The notes: generated by a model not told the origin, from the sequence alone. A DNA stretch of 64,000 nt from Mycolicibacterium sp. J2 (GCF_026240945.1 NZ_JAPFPY010000002.1:124001-188000); one strand, 5' to 3'. Shown: positions 9,723-23,619, counted from the stretch's first letter. Program-made: numbers and translations.

Positions 9723-11150
9723 TCAGGCAAACAACGTCGGGATGCCCTGCATCGACGGTGCGGGTTCGACACCGAGCACATTGGCCAACAGGGACGGCGT
9801 CACGTCCAGCACGTCGACCTCTTTACGGGACGGATCCGCCGTGACACCCGCGCCTGCGGCGAGCAGGATGCCCTCCTCGATGTGGTAGCCGGTGTTCACG
9901 CCGCCGATGCGGTACTGGACCTCCAGCCCGATATCGGCCGGGCTGCCGGTGACCGGCTCGGAGCCGATCGGCTGGAACTCCAGTGTGGTGGCGTCGCTGC
10001 CCTGCGAATAGTCGATGCCGAAGGTGACCGTCTTGCCTTCCACCCGCACGCGGGCGAACAGCGGCCCCTTCCCGGGCACCGTCACCGACGTCAGCGGTGC
10101 GGTGGCGGCCTGCGCCTGCTCTTCGGTGTCGAACACCAGCGAGACCATCGGGTACATCGCCAGGCCCAGTTCGGCCGGGGCCACCTTGAGCTTCGCGAGC
10201 AACTTGGTGTGGTCTTCCAGCACGAACCGGTTGTCGTCGACCTTGACCACCTCGACCGGCCCCTGGCCCATGCTGGCGGCGACGACGAGCATCGCCTGCG
10301 GATTCTTGGCCAGGTACTTGCGGATCCGGCCCAACTGACGGTCCGTGATGTCCATCGCCGCCACGATGAAACTGCCGTACACCTCGTCGGCGGAGTATTC
10401 GTACTTCTCGGTGTAGCCGGGCATCCCGTCGCCCCAGAACCGGTGCATCATGCCGGCGACGTGGTTGGTGAAGAACGCACTAAGGCGTGGCTTGTGCTTG
10501 CGCTGCAACTTCCAGTACATGTCGAAGCTCAGGGGGGCCTGCATGGCCGACCGGAACGCCTTGTAGCGCGGGTCGGTGCGCTCCTTGACCAGATGGGTGC
10601 CCAGGGTGGCCACCGAGCGCGGGGTCAGGCCCAGCCGAACCAGGTCGACCGCGGTGGCAGCGAGTGTCTTCGGGTTCAGCAGCGCGTCGGGAGAGAAGCC
10701 GTTGGCGCCGGTCATCGCGAGGTTGAAGGCCTGGAAGCGCTCCAGCGCGGCCGGATACGTCTTGGCGTCCTGGCTGAAGGTGTCCGGCACATAGAAGCCG
10801 CCGTGCCGGAACTGGCGGGCCGGCCAGCTCTGCATGGGCCCGAACAGGCCGACCGAGAGGCCGGCGCTTTCCGCCACATCCCAGATCGGGTCACCGCGGA
10901 AGGTGGTCGGGTCCTGGCCGAGATCGAACGAATTGTGGTCGTAGGTCGACGTGTGCAGGGTGGGCCAGGTGCGCCACGGCTGCAGACCCTGCAGGTCTTC
11001 CCGGTCCTCGTGCACCGTCGTCAGGGACTGGCCTTCGCGCAGCAGCGCGGCGACATTGGACTGCGGACGATGTTTGACGTAGATGTCGATGACATCCCAC
11101 GGCACCTCGTTCAGCTCGTAGAGGATGACATCCCTGCGCTGACGGTTCAT
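9723..11150 (-). CDS. Alkaline phosphatase / phosphodiesterase superfamily protein
   Basis: The 475-residue protein starts RDVILYELNEVPWDVIDIYV, the first metal-binding strand of a phosphodiesterase/phosphatase fold seen in actinobacterial cell-surface loci. WRTWPTLHTSTYDHNSF is the likely nucleophile loop, and FFTNHVAGMMHRFWGD matches the second metal loop of nucleotide-pyrophosphatase-type enzymes, with Asn where Asp is usual. DVTPSLLANVLGVEPAPSMQGIP is the normal C-terminus. No signal peptide is visible. ATG at 11150 is preceded by AAAGG; the much longer open frame upstream lacks codon support. The gene separates accA3 from the SufE-like gene, which are adjacent in M. tuberculosis. The substrate is unknown. 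Confidence 0.72.
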   Translation of the reverse strand: MNRQRRDVILYELNEVPWDVIDIYVKHRPQSNVAALLREGQSLTTVHEDREDLQGLQPWRTWPTLHTSTYDHNSFDLGQDPTTFRGDPIWDVAESAGLSVGLFGPMQSWPARQFRHGGFYVPDTFSQDAKTYPAALERFQAFNLAMTGANGFSPDALLNPKTLAATAVDLVRLGLTPRSVATLGTHLVKERTDPRYKAFRSAMQAPLSFDMYWKLQRKHKPRLSAFFTNHVAGMMHRFWGDGMPGYTEKYEYSADEVYGSFIVAAMDITDRQLGRIRKYLAKNPQAMLVVAASMGQGPVEVVKVDDNRFVLEDHTKLLAKLKVAPAELGLAMYPMVSLVFDTEEQAQAATAPLTSVTVPGKGPLFARVRVEGKTVTFGIDYSQGSDATTLEFQPIGSEPVTGSPADIGLEVQYRIGGVNTGYHIEEGILLAAGAGVTADPSRKEVDVLDVTPSLLANVLGVEPAPSMQGIPTLFA

Positions 11151-11374
11151 CGAGGCGGAACCTTTCGTATCGCTTGCACTGTGTTTGCCGGGCTGATCGC
11201 CGCGACTGGTGAGCGCGAACGCCACACCAGGTTCCCCCCCGCCCCGCCATTGTTGCATGCGCACAGACAAAGCGCCGGTGTTGGCCGCTTTCCTGGCATC
11301 TCTCAGAAGTGATGTTGCCCATAGCGGGCGGTGGATATGGCGCGGTGGGCCCGACTGGTTGACGGGCGTGCTAC

Positions 11375-11803
11375 TTAGCTCGCGCGCAGCCGGCGCTTGA
11401 TCCGGGTCAGCATCGCCGACATGCCCCGCAGCCGCAAGGGGCTGATCAACTTGGCCAGTCCCAGATCGGCGTAGAAATCGTCGGGTACCGCCAGGATGTC
11501 CGCCGCGGACTGGCCGTCCAGACCGGCGGCGAGGATCGCCGCGAAACCGCGGGTGGTCGGGGCCTCGGCCGGAGCACTGAAGTACAGGTGAACGTGGTCG
11601 CGATCGGACGCGTCGACCTCCAGGAACAGCGGCGACTGGCACTCCGGGACGGGTTCCATGGCCGCCTCTTCCAGATGTGCCGGCAGCGGTGGCAACTCGT
11701 TGGCGAACTCCAGCAGCAGCTGCAGCTTGTCCTGGCCGGTGACGTCCTGGAACTCGGCGACCACCTCCGCGAGCGCGGCCGGCATCCCCGAGGGGGCGGT
11801 CAT
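11375..11803 (-). CDS. SufE-like sulfur-acceptor protein
   Basis: The 142-residue protein has the SufE fold: [29 protein letters not shown] at the N-terminus, then [13 protein letters not shown] with the sulfur-accepting Cys, and a helical C-terminus ([26 protein letters not shown]). SufE proteins take persulfide sulfur from a cysteine desulfurase. The ATG overlaps the stop of sseA by four bases, so a rhodanese and a persulfide acceptor are made together. The pair corresponds to Rv3283-Rv3284 of M. tuberculosis. Confidence 0.92.
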   Translation of the reverse strand: MTAPSGMPAALAEVVAEFQDVTGQDKLQLLLEFANELPPLPAHLEEAAMEPVPECQSPLFLEVDASDRDHVHLYFSAPAEAPTTRGFAAILAAGLDGQSAADILAVPDDFYADLGLAKLISPLRLRGMSAMLTRIKRRLRAS

Positions 11804-12684
11804 ACGGTGCCCGGCTCTTCTCCGGTGACCACGGGGACGCGCACCGCGTTACCCCATTCCGTCCACGAGCCGTCGTAGTTGCGCACGCCGGGCAGGCCGA
11901 GCAGATGGGTCAGCACGAACCAGGTGTGGCTGGAGCGCTCCCCGATCCGGCAGTACACGATCGTCTTCTGATCGGCGCCCAAGTGTCCGTAGAGCTTGTC
12001 CAATTCGGCCCGGCTGCGGAACCGGCCACTCTCGTCGGCGGCCTTGGCCCACGGGATCGACACCGCGGTGGGGATGTGGCCGCCGCGCAGCGCGCCCTCC
12101 TCCGGGTAGTCGGGCATGTGGGTGCGCTCGCCGGTGTACTCCTGGGGAGACCGGACGTCGATCAGCGGCTGGCTGCCCAGCGCGGCCAGCACGTCGTCGC
12201 GGTAGGCCCGAATGGGGGCGTCGTCGCGTTCGACGACGGGGTAGCCGGTGCTCTGCCGGCTGGGTACGTCCAGCGTGGTCTCGCGTCCGTGCGACACCCA
12301 CAGGTCGCGCCCGCCGTCGAGTAGCCGCACATCGGGGTGGCCGAACAGGGTGAACACCCACAGCGCGTACGCCGCCCACCAGTTGCTCTTGTCGCCGTAG
12401 ATCACCACGGTGTCGTCCCGGCTGATGCCCTTGCGGTTCATCAACTCGGCGAACTGGGCACCGTCGATGTAGTCGCGGACGGTTGCGTCGTTCAGGTCGG
12501 TGTGCCAGTCGATCTTCACCGCCCCCGGGATGTGGCCGGTGTCGTAGAGCAAGACGTCCTCGTCGGATTCGACGATGGCCAGCCCGGGACGGCCCAGGTT
12601 GGCCGACAGCCAGTCGGCGGTGACCAGGCGTTCGGGATGGGCGTACGCGGCGAGAGCGGGATCGGGATCGGCAGCAAGAGGCAC
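11800..12684 (-). CDS. sseA: Thiosulfate/3-mercaptopyruvate sulfurtransferase SseA
   Basis: This cytoplasmic enzyme moves sulfane sulfur to a thiol acceptor. The 294-residue protein has two rhodanese domains. The first ends with [22 protein letters not shown] and has no catalytic Cys. The second carries the active loop [13 protein letters not shown] with Cys at residue 245. The start is GTG at 12684 ([20 protein letters not shown]), which agrees with the M. tuberculosis protein; a longer frame upstream has no support. It overlaps the SufE-like gene by four bases, pointing to sulfur relay between the two. Confidence 0.94.
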   Translation of the reverse strand: MPLAADPDPALAAYAHPERLVTADWLSANLGRPGLAIVESDEDVLLYDTGHIPGAVKIDWHTDLNDATVRDYIDGAQFAELMNRKGISRDDTVVIYGDKSNWWAAYALWVFTLFGHPDVRLLDGGRDLWVSHGRETTLDVPSRQSTGYPVVERDDAPIRAYRDDVLAALGSQPLIDVRSPQEYTGERTHMPDYPEEGALRGGHIPTAVSIPWAKAADESGRFRSRAELDKLYGHLGADQKTIVYCRIGERSSHTWFVLTHLLGLPGVRNYDGSWTEWGNAVRVPVVTGEEPGTV

Positions 12685-12712
12685 GACATGAGCGTACCCA
12701 GACCGTCCGCGG

Positions 12713-15640
12713 TCAGAGCAGGCTCTTGGCCAGGATCGGCACGGTGACGGTGGCGTTGTTCGTCGACAGACCATTACTGCTGGTGACGGTGAACGTATCG
12801 GAGTAGGGCCCCAGCAGGGTCGCGTTGCTCATCGCGAGCGCGGTCGGGGTGTAGGTGTAGGCGCCGGTGGTGGCGTTGATGGTGACCGATCCGGTGAGCA
12901 ATGTCGGGATGCTCGCCGAGTAGGTCACCGCGCCGCCGTCGGGGCTGGTGGACGTGACCGTGCCGGTCACCACGCCGGTGGTCTTGTTCTGCACCGGGGT
13001 GGACGTCGTCGGCTTGCTCGGGGTGTCGTTGGTGGCCGGTGAGATCGGCACCGTGAGCGTGCTGCTCGAGCTGATGCCCAGCGCGTTGGTGGCGGTGACC
13101 GTGACGGTGTCTTTGGTGATGACACCGAGATTGGCGTTCTGGCGGGCCGACACGCTCGGGGTGTAGGTGTAGGCGCCGGTGCTGGGGTCGATGGTGACCG
13201 ATCCGGTGAGCAGCGTCGGGGTGCCCGCCGAGTAGGTCACCGCGCCGCCGTCGGGACTGGTGGAGGTGACCGTGCCGGTCACCACGCCGGTGATCGTGTT
13301 CTCGTTGACCGTCGAGGTGGGTTTGGCCGGAGTGTCGTTGGATGCCGGGGATACCGGCACCGTGACGAAGGTGGAGCCGCCGGTGTAGTAGCCGTTGGTG
13401 GCGGTCACGGTGAAGGTATCGGTGGTGATGACGCCCAGATTGGCATTGATGCGGTTGGCCGTGGTCGGGGTGTAGGTGAAGGTGGTGCCCGTGATGGTCA
13501 CCGAGCCGCCGAGGGGCTTGGAGCTCACGGTGTAGGTCAACGGCAGGTTGCCGGGGTCGGTCGCGGTCAGCGTGCCGGTGACCACGCCGGTGACGGTGTT
13601 CTCGCTGAGATTGCTCACCGTCGGAGTGGTCGGGGTGTCGGCGACCGGGCTGATCGTGACCGTGACGGTGGCCAGGCCGCTGGTGAAACTGCCGTTGCTG
13701 GCGGTGACCCCGAATGTGTCGGTGGCGGGGTGACCGGTTGTGAGCTGGGCGATCTGCGATTCGATTTGGGCCAATGAGGTGGGCACATAGGTGAAGGTGT
13801 TCCCGTTGATCGTGATGCTGCCCTGAGTGGGCAGCCCGATCGCGGAATAGGTCACCGCGGTGCCGTCGGGGCTGGTCGAGGTCAACGTTCCGGTGACCAC
13901 TCCGGTGGTCGAGTTCAAACTGATACCCGATGCCACCGGGACGGTGGGGATGTCATTGGCGGCCGGCTCGATGGGCACGGTGATGAGCGCGGTGCTGGTG
14001 TAGGTGCCATTGTCGGCGGTGACAGTGAAGACATCGGCGGTGATGACGCCGAGGTTGGCGGTCAGGCGCGCGAGTGTGGTTGGGGTGTAGGTGAATACGC
14101 CGGTCGAGGCGTTGAGGGTCAGCGTGCCGGACACGGGTGGGGTGGCGGTGTAGGTGAGTGCCGATCCGCCAGGGTCGCTGGCGGAGATGGTGCCGGTGAC
14201 CGTGCCGGTGACGGTGTTGGCGTTGACGTTGATCGCCGTCGGGGACGTCGGGGTGTCGTTGCTGGCCGGCGATACCGGCACCGTGATGAATCCCGGCGCG
14301 CTTGTCTGACCCGACGCGTTGCCGGCGGTGACGGTGAAGGTGTCGGTGGTGATGACGCCGAGGTTGGCGGTCAGGCGCGCGAGTGTGGTTGGGGTGTAGG
14401 TGAATTCGCCGGTGCTGCTGTCGAGGGTGAGGGTGCCGCCGAGGGGGCCGGTGAGCAGGTGGTAGCTGACCGCCGTGTTGTCCGGGCTGGTGGCGCTCAG
14501 GATGCCGGTCACCACGCCGGTGGCGACATTCTCGTGGACGTTGCTCGCCACCGGGGTGCTCGGCGTGTTGTTTGCGGAAAGCACCGGCACGGTGACGGTT
14601 TCGTTGGTGGCGGCCACCCCGTCGCTCGCGGTGACGGTGAACGTGTCGGAGGGATTGAGGCCGAGGGCGGCCAGCGCGCTGCCGAAGACGTTCGACTTGT
14701 AGGTATAGGTACCGCTGGTGTCGATGTTCACCGAGCCGAACAGCGGATTGGTGTACACCGCGTAGGTCAGCTGCGCGCCCGCCGGTTCGGTGACGTTCAG
14801 GCTGCCGGTGACGGTGCCGGTCACGGGATCGGACGTGGTGGTGGGTGTTCCCGTCTTGGGGACAAGTCCCGCGAATTGTTCTGCGCCGCGGTAGAAGCCG
14901 TAGATGAGGGCGCTGACGAAGTCCGTCGGCGCGACGGGGCCGGAGAGGCCGTTGGCATTCAGCGCGGCGATGGTGGACGGTGCGGTGAAGTAACTGATGA
15001 CGGCGGTCTGGATGGACGCGATGAACGGGTTGGTGCTGGTCGCGTGTGGCGCCGTGGTGACGGTGGCGTCAGCGGCGCCGGTGACGGCCGTCGTGGTCGT
15101 CACCGCCGTCGCTTTGGGGGCGACTGTGGCTGTGGCTCTGGTGGCGGTGGTGGTGGTGGTGGTGGTGGTGGTGGTCGTGATGGTGGGGGTCTTGGCTGTC
15201 GCAGCCGTCGGAGTTGCCGGAGCCGCCGAGGTCGTGCCGTCGGGTGTGGGACTGGCGACGGTCTTGGCCTTTGCCGCGGCGGTGGCGGACTTCGTCTTCT
15301 TGTTCGGTACGGGGTTCGGGGCCGTCGTCGCGGTGCCGGCGTCGGGGGTGGTCGTCGTGCCGCTGCTCGACGACGGTGCGGTGGCGGGCTTCGTCGGCTT
15401 CTTGTGACCCGCGTGCCCGGTCGCCGACGTCGTGTCCGCCGCGCCGGTGGTGGCCGTGGAACCGCTCGTCGGTGTCGTTGTGTCCGACCCGGGTGTGGCA
15501 TTGGCCGTGCCGGTCGCACCGGCCATAGCCGCGCCCAGTCCCAAGGTCACGGCACCGACACCGAGCCAGTGGTAGGGCTGGCGGGACGGCGTGGGCGCGG
15601 CGCGGTGCGCGCCCTTCCTGGACCGGTGCGCACCCGACAT
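12713..15640 (-). CDS. Large secreted protein with seven Ig/cadherin-like repeats
   Basis: The 975-residue protein starts with a basic stretch and a signal segment ([24 protein letters not shown], residues about 23-46). A Thr/Ala/Pro-rich low-complexity region follows to about residue 200, then a short unique region to about 270. The rest is seven repeats of about 100 residues, each with a [19 protein letters not shown] strand, a GSVTI...FTYTPT strand, and [11 protein letters not shown] with a VPVSPASND linker. This is the bacterial cadherin/VCBS Ig-like pattern of adhesins and surface spacers. There is no LPXTG motif or C-terminal membrane anchor. GGAGG precedes ATG at 15640. It splits sseA from maf, which are neighbours in M. 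tuberculosis. Its ligand is unknown. Confidence 0.85.
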   Translation of the reverse strand: MSGAHRSRKGAHRAAPTPSRQPYHWLGVGAVTLGLGAAMAGATGTANATPGSDTTTPTSGSTATTGAADTTSATGHAGHKKPTKPATAPSSSSGTTTTPDAGTATTAPNPVPNKKTKSATAAAKAKTVASPTPDGTTSAAPATPTAATAKTPTITTTTTTTTTTTATRATATVAPKATAVTTTTAVTGAADATVTTAPHATSTNPFIASIQTAVISYFTAPSTIAALNANGLSGPVAPTDFVSALIYGFYRGAEQFAGLVPKTGTPTTTSDPVTGTVTGSLNVTEPAGAQLTYAVYTNPLFGSVNIDTSGTYTYKSNVFGSALAALGLNPSDTFTVTASDGVAATNETVTVPVLSANNTPSTPVASNVHENVATGVVTGILSATSPDNTAVSYHLLTGPLGGTLTLDSSTGEFTYTPTTLARLTANLGVITTDTFTVTAGNASGQTSAPGFITVPVSPASNDTPTSPTAINVNANTVTGTVTGTISASDPGGSALTYTATPPVSGTLTLNASTGVFTYTPTTLARLTANLGVITADVFTVTADNGTYTSTALITVPIEPAANDIPTVPVASGISLNSTTGVVTGTLTSTSPDGTAVTYSAIGLPTQGSITINGNTFTYVPTSLAQIESQIAQLTTGHPATDTFGVTASNGSFTSGLATVTVTISPVADTPTTPTVSNLSENTVTGVVTGTLTATDPGNLPLTYTVSSKPLGGSVTITGTTFTYTPTTANRINANLGVITTDTFTVTATNGYYTGGSTFVTVPVSPASNDTPAKPTSTVNENTITGVVTGTVTSTSPDGGAVTYSAGTPTLLTGSVTIDPSTGAYTYTPSVSARQNANLGVITKDTVTVTATNALGISSSSTLTVPISPATNDTPSKPTTSTPVQNKTTGVVTGTVTSTSPDGGAVTYSASIPTLLTGSVTINATTGAYTYTPTALAMSNATLLGPYSDTFTVTSSNGLSTNNATVTVPILAKSLL
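14039..14405. repeat. 58-bp perfect direct repeat inside the Ig-repeat gene
   Basis: An identical 58-base block occurs at 14039-14096 and 14348-14405. The offset is 309 bases, one protein repeat of 103 residues. It encodes the end of one Ig-like strand and the conserved VITxDxFTVTA segment. This shows recent duplication or gene conversion between repeats 2 and 3. Confidence 0.9.
15146..15175. repeat. (GGT)10 microsatellite
   Basis: Ten perfect GGT units on the + strand read as ACC on the coding strand and give a run of threonines in the linker of the Ig-repeat protein. Slippage would change linker length without a frameshift. Confidence 0.9.
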
Positions 15641-15895
15641 GCGTTCCTCCATCTGGGCTCGGTGCCGACACGCCGCGGACGGAGAACATCGCGCCCCGGG
15701 AGTCGTCTGCGTCAACGTCAATTTCCTATCAGAGTTCGGGCCGACGGACGCACCAATTGGGAAAAATTATTGACGCGGATGTAATGGCTGTGAGCAAATC
15801 ACTAGATGATCTGCCAAAAGACAAAATCACGGCACTATCAAGCGACTGGGTCGCCGTTACGTGTCGTCCATGTGCGCTGACAGCAAATTTACATA
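15641..15895. promoter_or_regulatory. Divergent, AT-richer gap between the Ig-repeat and lipoprotein genes
   Basis: About 255 bases separate two divergent genes and are clearly less GC-rich than their surroundings (for example GGGAAAAATTATTGACGCGG near 15760). TTGACG occurs at 15770 on the + strand and twice near 15715 on the minus strand, but I found no well-spaced TANNNT for either. It probably holds both promoters. Confidence 0.45.
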
Positions 15896-16759
15896 ATGTT
15901 CCCAGCTCAATTTCAGCAAAGGATGCGCCGGGGGATTGTCATCGTGGTGATGGTGGCGACGGGAGGTGCGGCAGTCACCGGCTGTACCACCACCATCGCG
16001 GGACATCCCGGCCCGAACGCGGCGCCCACTGCGCCGGCGACGAGCAGCGCCGCGGGGACGCCCGATGGCCCGAGGGTGAGCGCGGCGGCGCTGCAGAAGA
16101 TGGTGACCGATCAGCTCACCGCCGCCGGCGTGACACCGCAACGGGTGGACTGCCCACAGGATCTCCTCGGCCGGGTCGGGCAGACCGCCCGGTGCGATGT
16201 CACCGTGACCGCGGTGAACAGTTTCGAGCCGATCATCTCGGTGACGGCGGTCGACGGGACACAGATCTCCTACGCGATGACGCCGTCGGTGACCGCCGGT
16301 CAGTTGCAGGTCGCCGTCGCCGACATGGTGGGCCGGTCGACCACTACGGCGCCAGAGGCGGTGAGTTGTGAGTCGGGTCTGGCAGGCACGGTCGGGGCGA
16401 CCGCATACTGCGCTGTCACCGTCGGCGGCGTCGCCACACGCCAGGCGGTCGCCGTCACGCGGGTGCAGGGCTTGTCGATGGAATACCGCCTCGTTCCGGA
16501 ATCGACTGCCGGCGCGGCGCCGGCGGTCGAGCCGGGCCAGGTGCTGCCCAAGGCCGTCGCCGAAGGCGCGCTGCTGGCTCAGCTGCGGCAGTCCGGTCAG
16601 AATGCGGATTCGGCCAGCTGTCTCGGGGATCTGCGGATTGCCGTTGATGCCACCATGGCGTGCGTCGCGGTGACCGGCGGGCAGCCCCGGGATTACGTGT
16701 TGGCGGTCGCTTCGGTGGCCAACGGCAGTGTCACGTTCAAAGTGACACCGGCACAATGA
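15896..16759 (+). CDS. Lipoprotein with DUF4333-like repeats
   Basis: The 287-residue protein has a signal sequence ending in the lipobox AVTGC, so it is a predicted lipoprotein. After a Pro/Ala/Thr linker come three similar modules of 70-75 residues, each with a Cys pair: VDCPQDLLGRVGQTARCDVTV, VSCESGLAGTVGATAYCAVTV and ASCLGDLRIAVDATMACVAVT. This CxxDL...G...xCxVTV pattern is that of DUF4333, a mycobacterial secreted domain of unknown function; the paired Cys likely form disulfides. No ribosome site is obvious at ATG 15896; ATG at 15923 would also give an intact signal peptide. It ends 18 bases from the convergent maf gene. Confidence 0.8.
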   Translation: MFPAQFQQRMRRGIVIVVMVATGGAAVTGCTTTIAGHPGPNAAPTAPATSSAAGTPDGPRVSAAALQKMVTDQLTAAGVTPQRVDCPQDLLGRVGQTARCDVTVTAVNSFEPIISVTAVDGTQISYAMTPSVTAGQLQVAVADMVGRSTTTAPEAVSCESGLAGTVGATAYCAVTVGGVATRQAVAVTRVQGLSMEYRLVPESTAGAAPAVEPGQVLPKAVAEGALLAQLRQSGQNADSASCLGDLRIAVDATMACVAVTGGQPRDYVLAVASVANGSVTFKVTPAQ

Positions 16760-16777
16760 TATTCGTGGGACGGTGGA

Positions 16778-17422
16778 TCATCCGGGTGCTGCCGGGTTGG
16801 CGCTCCACAACGCGGAGATACTGATACCGAGACTGTCCAGCAAGGTACGCAGCAAGGGCAGGCTCAGTCCGATCACGTTGGACGGGTCACCGTCGATGCG
16901 GTCGACGAACCAGCCGCCGAGTCCGTCAAGGGTGAATGCACCTGCCACCCAGAGTGGTTCGCCAGTGGCCAGATACGCCTCCAGGTCGGATGCGGCCGGT
17001 TGGGCGAAATGCACCGTGGTGTGCGCTGTCTGGGCCGCGCGTCCGACGACGGCGCCGTCGCGCAGCCGCAGCACAGTGTGTCCGGTGTGCAGCACGCCGG
17101 GGCGCCCGGCCATGGCTTGCCACTGCGCGCGGGCGGCGTCGACACTGCCCGGTTTGCCGCACAGGCGGCCGTCCACTTCGAGCATCGAATCACAGCCGAT
17201 GACAACGCAATCCGCGCCGACACCGGCCGGCAGCGATCCGACGACCCGGTCGGCCTTGGCCGCCGAGAGCGCCAGCACCACCTCGGCCGCGGGCGCATCC
17301 GGCAACGACGCGATGACAGCGTCCTCGTCGACGTCGGAGACCTGCACCAGCGGGTCGACCCCGGCCTGGCGCAGCACCGACAGCCGGCCCGCGGAGGCGG
17401 AGCCCAGCACCAGCCGGGTCAA
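16778..17422 (-). CDS. maf: Maf-family nucleoside triphosphate pyrophosphatase
   Basis: Maf proteins hydrolyse non-canonical or modified nucleoside triphosphates to monophosphates. The 214-residue protein starts with [19 protein letters not shown], the SxSPRR-type substrate loop in slightly changed form, and contains [18 protein letters not shown] with the catalytic Asp, then the typical [18 protein letters not shown] end. It lies four bases after accE5 on the same strand and corresponds to Rv3282, so it belongs to the accD5-accE5-maf transcript. Confidence 0.93.
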   Translation of the reverse strand: MTRLVLGSASAGRLSVLRQAGVDPLVQVSDVDEDAVIASLPDAPAAEVVLALSAAKADRVVGSLPAGVGADCVVIGCDSMLEVDGRLCGKPGSVDAARAQWQAMAGRPGVLHTGHTVLRLRDGAVVGRAAQTAHTTVHFAQPAASDLEAYLATGEPLWVAGAFTLDGLGGWFVDRIDGDPSNVIGLSLPLLRTLLDSLGISISALWSANPAAPG

Positions 17423-17426
17423 GCGC

Positions 17427-21105
<3,679 letters not shown>

Positions 21106-21110
21106 CTGGG

Positions 21111-21866
21111 TCAGGCGGGCTTGCGTAGCACGATCACCGATAAGCTGGCCAGTCGCGGGATCGGGTGCCTGCGCAGGAAATTGCTCTTGGCGTTCTCCAG
21201 CGCGTGCAGCGGCGGGATGACCGAGTAGTAGGTATGCCCGAAGCTGGACTTCCACTGCTCGACTTCGAACCCGAACTCCTCGAACTTCCGGAACGCCGTC
21301 TTGGTCGGGCCGGTGGTGCCGCGATAGTAGGCCGGGAACTTCTCCAGATTGGGCATGTCCAGGCGCCCGGGTTGCACCTTGTCCAGGATCCTGCGCGCGG
21401 TGTGCTCCGGGATCATCTTGTTGACCAGGAACGGGAACGTCCCCAACGCGGGGAAGAAGTGCACCGACAGTCCGCCCGGCCGCAACAAGTTGAAGCAATT
21501 CTGATGGAACACAACGGGATCGGGCAGGTGCTCGCAGAGCATCTTGGAGAACACCAGGTCGTAGGTGCCCAACTCGTCCTCGATCGGCTGGCACAGGTCG
21601 GCGACCCGGGTCCGGACGTCGACGGCGGCCTTGCCGAGCTCGACCTCGGAGATGTCCACCACCACCCGGTGTTCGGCGAATCCCCACTTCTGCGCGTCGC
21701 CCACGACGGGGTTGGCGCCACCGCCCAGTTCGGCGACCGCGCGCACCCCCTCCCGTCGGGCCAGTGCCAGGACCGACTCGTCATAGCCCTGCCACAGTTC
21801 GGTGAAGTCGCAGTATTCGACAGCGCCCGGTGTCCCGGGCGTCTCGGTGAGGTAATTCAGCGTCAT
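21111..21866 (-). CDS. SAM-dependent class I methyltransferase
   Basis: The 251-residue protein has the class I methyltransferase fold. VRAVAELGGGANPVVGDAQ is the SAM-binding loop, HRVVVDISEVEL the acidic strand 2, and YDLVFSKMLCEHLPDP with NLLRPGGLSVHFFPAL motifs II-III. There is no membrane segment. Sugar-methylating enzymes of polysaccharide and glycolipid loci look like this, but the substrate cannot be read from the sequence. It converges on the acyl-CoA synthetase with five bases between stops, and diverges from the first glycosyltransferase. Confidence 0.82.
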   Translation of the reverse strand: MTLNYLTETPGTPGAVEYCDFTELWQGYDESVLALARREGVRAVAELGGGANPVVGDAQKWGFAEHRVVVDISEVELGKAAVDVRTRVADLCQPIEDELGTYDLVFSKMLCEHLPDPVVFHQNCFNLLRPGGLSVHFFPALGTFPFLVNKMIPEHTARRILDKVQPGRLDMPNLEKFPAYYRGTTGPTKTAFRKFEEFGFEVEQWKSSFGHTYYSVIPPLHALENAKSNFLRRHPIPRLASLSVIVLRKPA

Positions 21867-22434
21867 CGGCTTGCCCCCGCAAAGTCGTCAGATGAAATTC
21901 GGACGCTACCGCCGGTCATCATGTGGTGGGCGAGATTGGACGAAAATCCTCTCGATCGGTGACCAGGTGCCGCTGCACGTCAACAGATTTCGAGTCCGCG
22001 TCAATTTTCGCCGGGAGGCTCTCCGCCATCCGGATGCGGCATTTCCCGAGCATCTGCGCGCGCGGTATGTGACGTGTGAGCAAAACTGGGGCAATTCGCG
22101 GACGCCGGTGTATTTGCTCGCGCAAGTACATGCGTGGGTCCGGGTCCGCGGGTGCCGGGCCGCGCCGGCGTCGCGAGCGCGGAACGCGTTTGCGTGGTCA
22201 ACTATCAGCAACCCCGGGAGCGACCGATCCGATGCCGATGACGGAGGACAGTGCCGGTGAAGCCGCTGAGCAGCGATCGAACCTACGGCCCGTCGGCTTT
22301 GCTGTCGGATATTAACGGGGTTGGTAACATACCGCTCGACAGGCTCGTGTGGGCCGGCCCGGCCGGTCCGTCGTGGGGATCGCCGATCCAGTGTCGAGGA
22401 CATATGCACCAGCCAATGGGAGGCAGGATCGCTC
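21867..22434. promoter_or_regulatory. 568-base divergent control region of the polysaccharide locus
   Basis: The gap separates the leftward methyltransferase from the rightward glycosyltransferase series and must carry both promoters. A TAGCGT at 21908-21913 on the minus strand and a TAACAT at 22325-22330 on the + strand are -10-like, but neither has a good -35. A short frame at 22231-22314 (27 codons) exists but has little support. No large inverted repeat is evident. Confidence 0.4.
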
Positions 22435-23619
22435 GTGGAACCGATGGCTGAGGTGCGGCGCAGATTCGACGGTGTCGACGGTCCCAAGGTGGCGATCGCG
22501 CACGACTACCTGACACAGCGTGGCGGCGCCGAGAAGGTCGTGCTCTCCATGAGCCGGGCGTTCCCGGACGCGCCGATCTACACCTTGCTGTACGACCCGG
22601 AGCACACCTATCCCGAATTCGCCGACCGCGATGTGCGGGTGTCGGGCGTCAACCGGATACCGCTGTTCCGCCGCAATCACCGGCTGTCCCTCCCGGTGCT
22701 GCCGATGGCGGCGTCGTCGATGTTCGTCGACGCCGACGTCGTCGTCACCAGCAGCAGCGGCTGGGCGCACGGCTTCCGCACCAACGGGCGCAAACTGGTG
22801 CACTGCCACACCCCGGCGCACTGGCTGTACGCGGCGGAGTACTACTTCAAGCCCGACGGGGACCGGCTCAAGCGCGCGGTGCTCAAGACCGGCGCACCGT
22901 ATCTGCGGTCCTGGGACCGCCGCGCCGCCCGGAGCGTGGACCGCTACCTCGCCGTCTCGACCACCATCCGGGACCGGATCAGGGATGCCTACGGCATCAG
23001 CGCCGACGTGCTGCCGTCCCCGGTGGCCATCAAGGAGACCTCCACGGTGGAGGCGGTGCCCGAGGTGGAGCACTGGGCCGGTGCCGACGGCGACTCCTTC
23101 TATCTGTGCGTGTCCCGGCTGCTGCCGTACAAGAACGTCGAGGCCGTGATCCGGGCGTTCGCCGGGTCGCAACGTCGCCTCGTGGTGGTGGGCCACGGCC
23201 CCGAGGCGACGCATCTCGAACGGATCAAGACTCCCAATGTGGCCATGCTGTCCGCGCTGACCGACGCCCAGATGGCCTGGCTGTACCGCTCGTGCAACGC
23301 GCTGATCGCGGCCAGCTACGAGGACTTCGGCCTGACCCCCATCGAGGCGGCGGTGTGTGGCCGACCGAGCGTCGTGCTGCGCTGGGGCGGCTTTCTGGAC
23401 ACCGTCGTCGAGGGCCGCACCGGGGTCTACTTCGACCGGCCGGAACCCGAGGCGATCGCCGGCGCGCTGGACCGATTCGAGGCGGCCGACTTCGACCCGG
23501 ACACGCTGCGCGCCCACGCCGACCGGTTCACCGAGGCGCGCTACGCGGAATCGCTCTACGCCGCGGTCGACGAGCTGGCCGCCGAACGCAACGGCGCCGG
23601 CCGGGATGCCGATCGGTGA
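22435..23619 (+). CDS. GT4-family glycosyltransferase (first of three)
   Basis: The 394-residue protein starts KVAIAHDYLTQRGGAEKVVL, the N-terminal acceptor-side motif of GT-B enzymes of the mannosyl/galactosyl GT4 family. The donor-binding half has LYVSRL-type FYLCVSRLLPYKNVEAVIRAF and the Ex7E motif region ASYEDFGLTPIEAAVCGRPSV. It should add one sugar to a polyprenyl-linked intermediate on the inner membrane face. GTG at 22435 is preceded by GGGAGGCAGGA at good spacing; longer in-frame starts lack a ribosome site. It is the first gene of the rightward polysaccharide series. Donor and linkage are unknown. Confidence 0.88.
   Translation: MEPMAEVRRRFDGVDGPKVAIAHDYLTQRGGAEKVVLSMSRAFPDAPIYTLLYDPEHTYPEFADRDVRVSGVNRIPLFRRNHRLSLPVLPMAASSMFVDADVVVTSSSGWAHGFRTNGRKLVHCHTPAHWLYAAEYYFKPDGDRLKRAVLKTGAPYLRSWDRRAARSVDRYLAVSTTIRDRIRDAYGISADVLPSPVAIKETSTVEAVPEVEHWAGADGDSFYLCVSRLLPYKNVEAVIRAFAGSQRRLVVVGHGPEATHLERIKTPNVAMLSALTDAQMAWLYRSCNALIAASYEDFGLTPIEAAVCGRPSVVLRWGGFLDTVVEGRTGVYFDRPEPEAIAGALDRFEAADFDPDTLRAHADRFTEARYAESLYAAVDELAAERNGAGRDADR

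Noticed and set aside
11151..11642. N-terminal extension of the phosphatase-like protein
   Set aside because: The extension is Arg/Pro-rich without family similarity, and a ribosome site and the conserved start are at 11150.
14039..14405. Spaced direct repeats that could suggest a CRISPR array
   Set aside because: They lie in frame in a coding region, with a period equal to one protein repeat, and there are no cas genes.
22231..22314. 27-codon frame in the divergent gap, a possible leader peptide
   Set aside because: It lacks a good ribosome site and has no regulatory codon run or hairpin after it.
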